DNA of 64,000 bases, taken from positions 186,001 through 250,000 of the forward strand of contig NZ_FOBX01000004.1 of assembly GCF_900109945.1 (NCBI RefSeq), in the 5' to 3' direction. The stretch's first letter is position 1. The number at the start of each line of letters is the position of its first letter. The DNA is from Bradyrhizobium sp. OK095. Its GTDB lineage: Bacteria; Pseudomonadota; Alphaproteobacteria; Rhizobiales; Xanthobacteraceae. The translations under genes were made by a program, and so were the position numbers. Of this stretch, positions 61,554 through 64,000 are shown one piece after another. The notes beneath the pieces were generated by a model that searched no databases, was not told where the DNA came from, and saw nothing but the letters and a program-made list of their open reading frames with translations.

Positions 61554-63344
61554 ATGCCGATCTATAAAGCACCCGTCGAAGACGTGAACTTCCTGCTCAA
61601 CGACGTCTTCCAGATCGATCGCTACGACAATCTCGCCGGCTTCTCCGACGCGTCGAGCGACGTGCGCGAGGCGATCCTGGGCGAGGCCGCCAAGCTCGCG
61701 GAAGAAGTGCTCCAGCCGCTCAATCGTGTGGGCGATCTCGAAGGCTGCAAGCGTGCCGATGACGGCAGCGTCACCACGCCGAAGGGGTTCAAGGACGCGT
61801 TCAAGCAGGTCGCCGAGGGCGGTTGGCTTGGCCTGTCGGCGCCGACCGAGTTCGGCGGGCAGGGCCTTCCGGTGACGCTCTCCCAGGCGGTCAACGAATT
61901 CCAGATCTCCGCCAACATGGCGTTCTCGATGTATGGCGGCCTCACCATGGGCGCGACCGCGGCGCTGATCGTCCATGGCACGCCGGAGCAGAAGCAGACC
62001 TACGTACCGAAGATGGTGGCGGGCGAATGGACCGGCACCATGAACCTGACCGAGCCGCAATGCGGCACCGATCTCGGCATGCTCCGCACCAAGGCCGTCC
62101 GCCAACCCGACGGCAGCTTTGAGATCACCGGCACCAAGATATTCATCTCGGCCGGCGAGCATGACCTTGCCCCCAACATTATCCACCTCGTGCTCGCCCG
62201 CATCGAGGGCGCGCCCGCCGGCATCAAGGGCGTGTCGCTGTTCGTGGTGCCGAAATTCATGGTCAACGCCGACGGTTCGGTCGGGCAGCGCAACGGCGTG
62301 GTCTGCGGCTCGATCGAGCACAAGATGGGCATCCACGGCAATTCGACCTGCGTGATGAACTATGACAGCGCCACCGGCTGGCTGATCGGCGAAGAGAACA
62401 AGGGCATGCAGGGCATGTTCGTGATGATGAACGAGGCCCGCCTCGGCGTCGCTGTGCAGGGTCTCGCGCAGTCCGAGGTTGCCTATCAGAACGCGGTCGC
62501 CTACGCGCGCGACCGTATCCAGGGCCGTTCGCTCACCGGCGTGAAGGCGCCGGACAAGCAAGCCGACCCGATCATCGTGCATCCGGACGTCCGCCGCACG
62601 CTGCTCTCGATCCGCGCCTTCAACGAGGCCGCGCGCGCCTTCGTGATGTGGACTGCGCTGAAGAGTGACGTCGCTCACCGCTCGGAGGATCCCAAGGACC
62701 GCCAGGCCGCCGACGATCACATGGGCCTGATGACGCCGGTGCTGAAGGGCTTCCTCACCGAATACGGCTTCGCCAACGCGGTGCAGGCGCAGCAGATGTA
62801 TGGCGGCCACGGCTACATCGCCGAGCAGGGCATGGAGCAGTTCGTGCGCGATGCGCGTATTGCGATGATCTATGAAGGCGCCAACGGCATCCAGGCGCTC
62901 GACCTCGTCGGCCGCAAGCTGCCGCGCGACGGCGGCCGCGCCATCATGGCGTTCTTCGGCGAGGTCGGCGCGTTCGCCAAGGAGAATGGCGGCGACGAGG
63001 CGATGAAGCCGTTCGTCACCCCGCTCTCGACCGCGCTCGGCCATCTCCAGCAGGCCACGACGTGGCTGATGCAGAACGCAATGATGAAGCCGGACAATGC
63101 GGGCGCCGCCGCAACCGATTTCATGCATCTCTTCGGCTTTGTCGCGCTCGGCTACATGTGGGCGAAGATGGCGAAGGTGACGCAAGGGAAGATTGTCGAG
63201 AGCGGGGCGACGCCCTATCTCTCGACAAAACTCGTCACCGGTCGCTTCTTCATGGAGCGGATGCTGCCGGAAACCGCGGCCAATCTCGCGCGCATCCAGG
63301 CCGGCTCCGCCACCATCATGGAACTGCCGGCGGAAGCGTTCTGA
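61554..63344 (+). CDS. Acyl-CoA dehydrogenase, long (DmdC/FadE-like) form
   Basis: The 596-residue FAD enzyme has the acyl-CoA dehydrogenase N-terminal, middle and C-terminal domains plus an extra C-terminal region after about residue 470, as in the DmdC and AidB-like groups. NLTEPQCGTDLGMLRTKA near residue 165 binds FAD and substrate, and the catalytic Glu is likely in ARIAMIYEGANGIQALDL near 440. It removes two hydrogens from an acyl-CoA in fatty acid or methylmercaptopropionate-type breakdown. It lies between the NTF2-like gene and thiolase, consistent with beta-oxidation. Confidence 0.93.
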   Translation: MPIYKAPVEDVNFLLNDVFQIDRYDNLAGFSDASSDVREAILGEAAKLAEEVLQPLNRVGDLEGCKRADDGSVTTPKGFKDAFKQVAEGGWLGLSAPTEFGGQGLPVTLSQAVNEFQISANMAFSMYGGLTMGATAALIVHGTPEQKQTYVPKMVAGEWTGTMNLTEPQCGTDLGMLRTKAVRQPDGSFEITGTKIFISAGEHDLAPNIIHLVLARIEGAPAGIKGVSLFVVPKFMVNADGSVGQRNGVVCGSIEHKMGIHGNSTCVMNYDSATGWLIGEENKGMQGMFVMMNEARLGVAVQGLAQSEVAYQNAVAYARDRIQGRSLTGVKAPDKQADPIIVHPDVRRTLLSIRAFNEAARAFVMWTALKSDVAHRSEDPKDRQAADDHMGLMTPVLKGFLTEYGFANAVQAQQMYGGHGYIAEQGMEQFVRDARIAMIYEGANGIQALDLVGRKLPRDGGRAIMAFFGEVGAFAKENGGDEAMKPFVTPLSTALGHLQQATTWLMQNAMMKPDNAGAAATDFMHLFGFVALGYMWAKMAKVTQGKIVESGATPYLSTKLVTGRFFMERMLPETAANLARIQAGSATIMELPAEAF

Positions 63345-63415
63345 AAATTCACGCGCGGCCAATGATTCCGGCCGCGCGACGGTCATGACAAAATAACTGC
63401 AATCAGGAGGCTCCC

Positions 63416-64000
63416 ATGGCAGATGCCTATATCTACGATCACGTCCGCACCCCCCGCGGCCGCGGCAAGGCCGACGGCGCGCTGCACGAAGTGACGGCGC
63501 TGGCGCTCGCCACCGTGCCGCTGAAGGCGCTCAAGGATCGCAACAACCTTCCCGAAGATTCCGTCGACGACGTCATTCTCGGCGTGGTCGATCCCGTCGG
63601 CGAAGCCGGCAGCGACATCGCGCGCTTCGCCGCGCTGAAGGCGGGTCTCGGCGAAGCCGTCCCCGGCGTGCAGATCAGCCGCTTCTGCGCCTCCGGCCTC
63701 GACGCCGTGAATTTTGCTGCAGCGCAGATCATGAGCGGACAGCACGAGCTGGTGATCGGCGGCGGCGCGGAATCGATGAGCCGCGTCGGCATCGGCGCCT
63801 CCGGCGGTGCCTGGCCGATGGACCCCTCGATGGCGGTGCCCTCCTATTTCATGCCGCAGGGCGTCTCGGCCGATCTGATCGCCACCAAATACGGCTTCTC
63901 GCGTGACGATGTCGATGCCTACGCCGTGCAGAGCCAGCAGCGTGCGGCGAAGTCCTGGGAAGAAGGCCGCTTCAACAAGTCAGTGGTGCCGGTGAAGGAC
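63416..64000 (+). CDS. Acetyl-CoA acyltransferase (thiolase), 5' part
   Basis: The gene starts at ATG 63416 after CAGGAGG and runs off the window with 195 codons visible. MADAYIYDHVRTPRGRGK and the acyl-accepting Cys91 in SRFCASGLDAVNFAA mark a biosynthetic/degradative thiolase. GGGAESMSRVGIGASGG follows near residue 117. It cleaves 3-ketoacyl-CoA to acetyl-CoA in beta-oxidation. It follows the dehydrogenase by 71 bp. The C-terminal catalytic Cys and His are outside the window. Confidence 0.92.
   Translation, partial: MADAYIYDHVRTPRGRGKADGALHEVTALALATVPLKALKDRNNLPEDSVDDVILGVVDPVGEAGSDIARFAALKAGLGEAVPGVQISRFCASGLDAVNFAAAQIMSGQHELVIGGGAESMSRVGIGASGGAWPMDPSMAVPSYFMPQGVSADLIATKYGFSRDDVDAYAVQSQQRAAKSWEEGRFNKSVVPVKD

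Noticed and set aside
60990..63386. A 798-codon open frame antisense to the acyl-CoA dehydrogenase
   Set aside because: It mirrors a strongly supported enzyme gene on the other strand. Long antisense frames are common in GC-rich DNA and its composition (Arg/His/Asp-rich) is not protein-like.
1..64000. CRISPR arrays, tRNA, rRNA, transposases or phage genes
   Set aside because: No regularly spaced direct repeats, cloverleaf-type genes or mobile-element proteins were found on reading both strands; the intergenic palindromes are single elements, not arrays.

Overview
The window is about 64 kb of GC-rich chromosome from an alphaproteobacterium, most likely Bradyrhizobium or a close relative in the Nitrobacteraceae. 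This rests on three things: the chvI-chvG-hprK-EIIA-HPr block near pckA, which is typical of Rhizobiales; the sequence character of many genes; and several families of long inverted repeats at gene ends. One 80-bp family with arms starting CGTCATTGCGAGCG occurs three times and is characteristic of this group. I found no rRNA, tRNA, CRISPR array, transposase, integrase or phage gene. Nearly all genes look intact, and the window reads as ordinary core and accessory chromosome.

Layout. 1-1360: 3' part of a K+/H+ antiporter. 1490-6176 (minus): a PotABCD-type ABC importer ending in a PuuE-like deacetylase, divergent from a GntR/FCD regulator; two perfect palindromes in the shared promoter look like its operators. 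7538-11049 (plus): a tightly coupled methyltransferase, DedA protein, LpxH-like phosphoesterase and glycosyltransferase, probably a membrane-lipid cassette. 10949-13101 (minus): modABC, whose last gene overlaps the glycosyltransferase tail to tail. 13285-21262: a secreted protein, MepA endopeptidase, a PAS-GGDEF-EAL protein with a degenerate GGDEF site, a chemoreceptor and an acyl-CoA-dehydrogenase-like flavoprotein. 21536-25448: an amidase, two tiny membrane proteins, an Asp/Glu racemase and an exported protein.

25485-31567 is the most accessory-looking part. A LysR regulator faces an MFS exporter coupled to an exported tandem carboxymuconolactone-decarboxylase protein, a cupin, an exported ABM protein and an exported DUF1330 protein. 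Another ABM-like protein, a membrane protein and an SRPBCC protein follow. 31844-35407: lepA and a GT39-type membrane glycosyltransferase.

35415-45040 is the carbon and envelope control region: HPr, EIIA(Man), HprK, ChvG and ChvI on the minus strand, then a HugZ-like protein, a large exported TPR-CHAT protease and pckA (with terminator) on the plus strand. 45154-48939: a thioesterase, a small protein and glycogen phosphorylase. 49170-53883: a small Cys-containing secreted protein, a LysR/EamA-exporter/metallo-hydrolase group, and a TIGR02186/TauE pair. 54164-57676: a 1170-residue PodJ-like protein. 58316-60286: a cytochrome c'-like protein, a secreted cupin-like protein and a regulator with two winged helices. 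60321-64000: a PadR regulator divergent from a beta-oxidation operon (NTF2-like protein, acyl-CoA dehydrogenase, thiolase) that runs off the window.

The best candidates for something undescribed are the exported TPR-CHAT protease, the four-gene lipid cassette, and the cluster of exported small-barrel and CMD proteins. All functional statements come from reading sequence and motifs; no database search was run.
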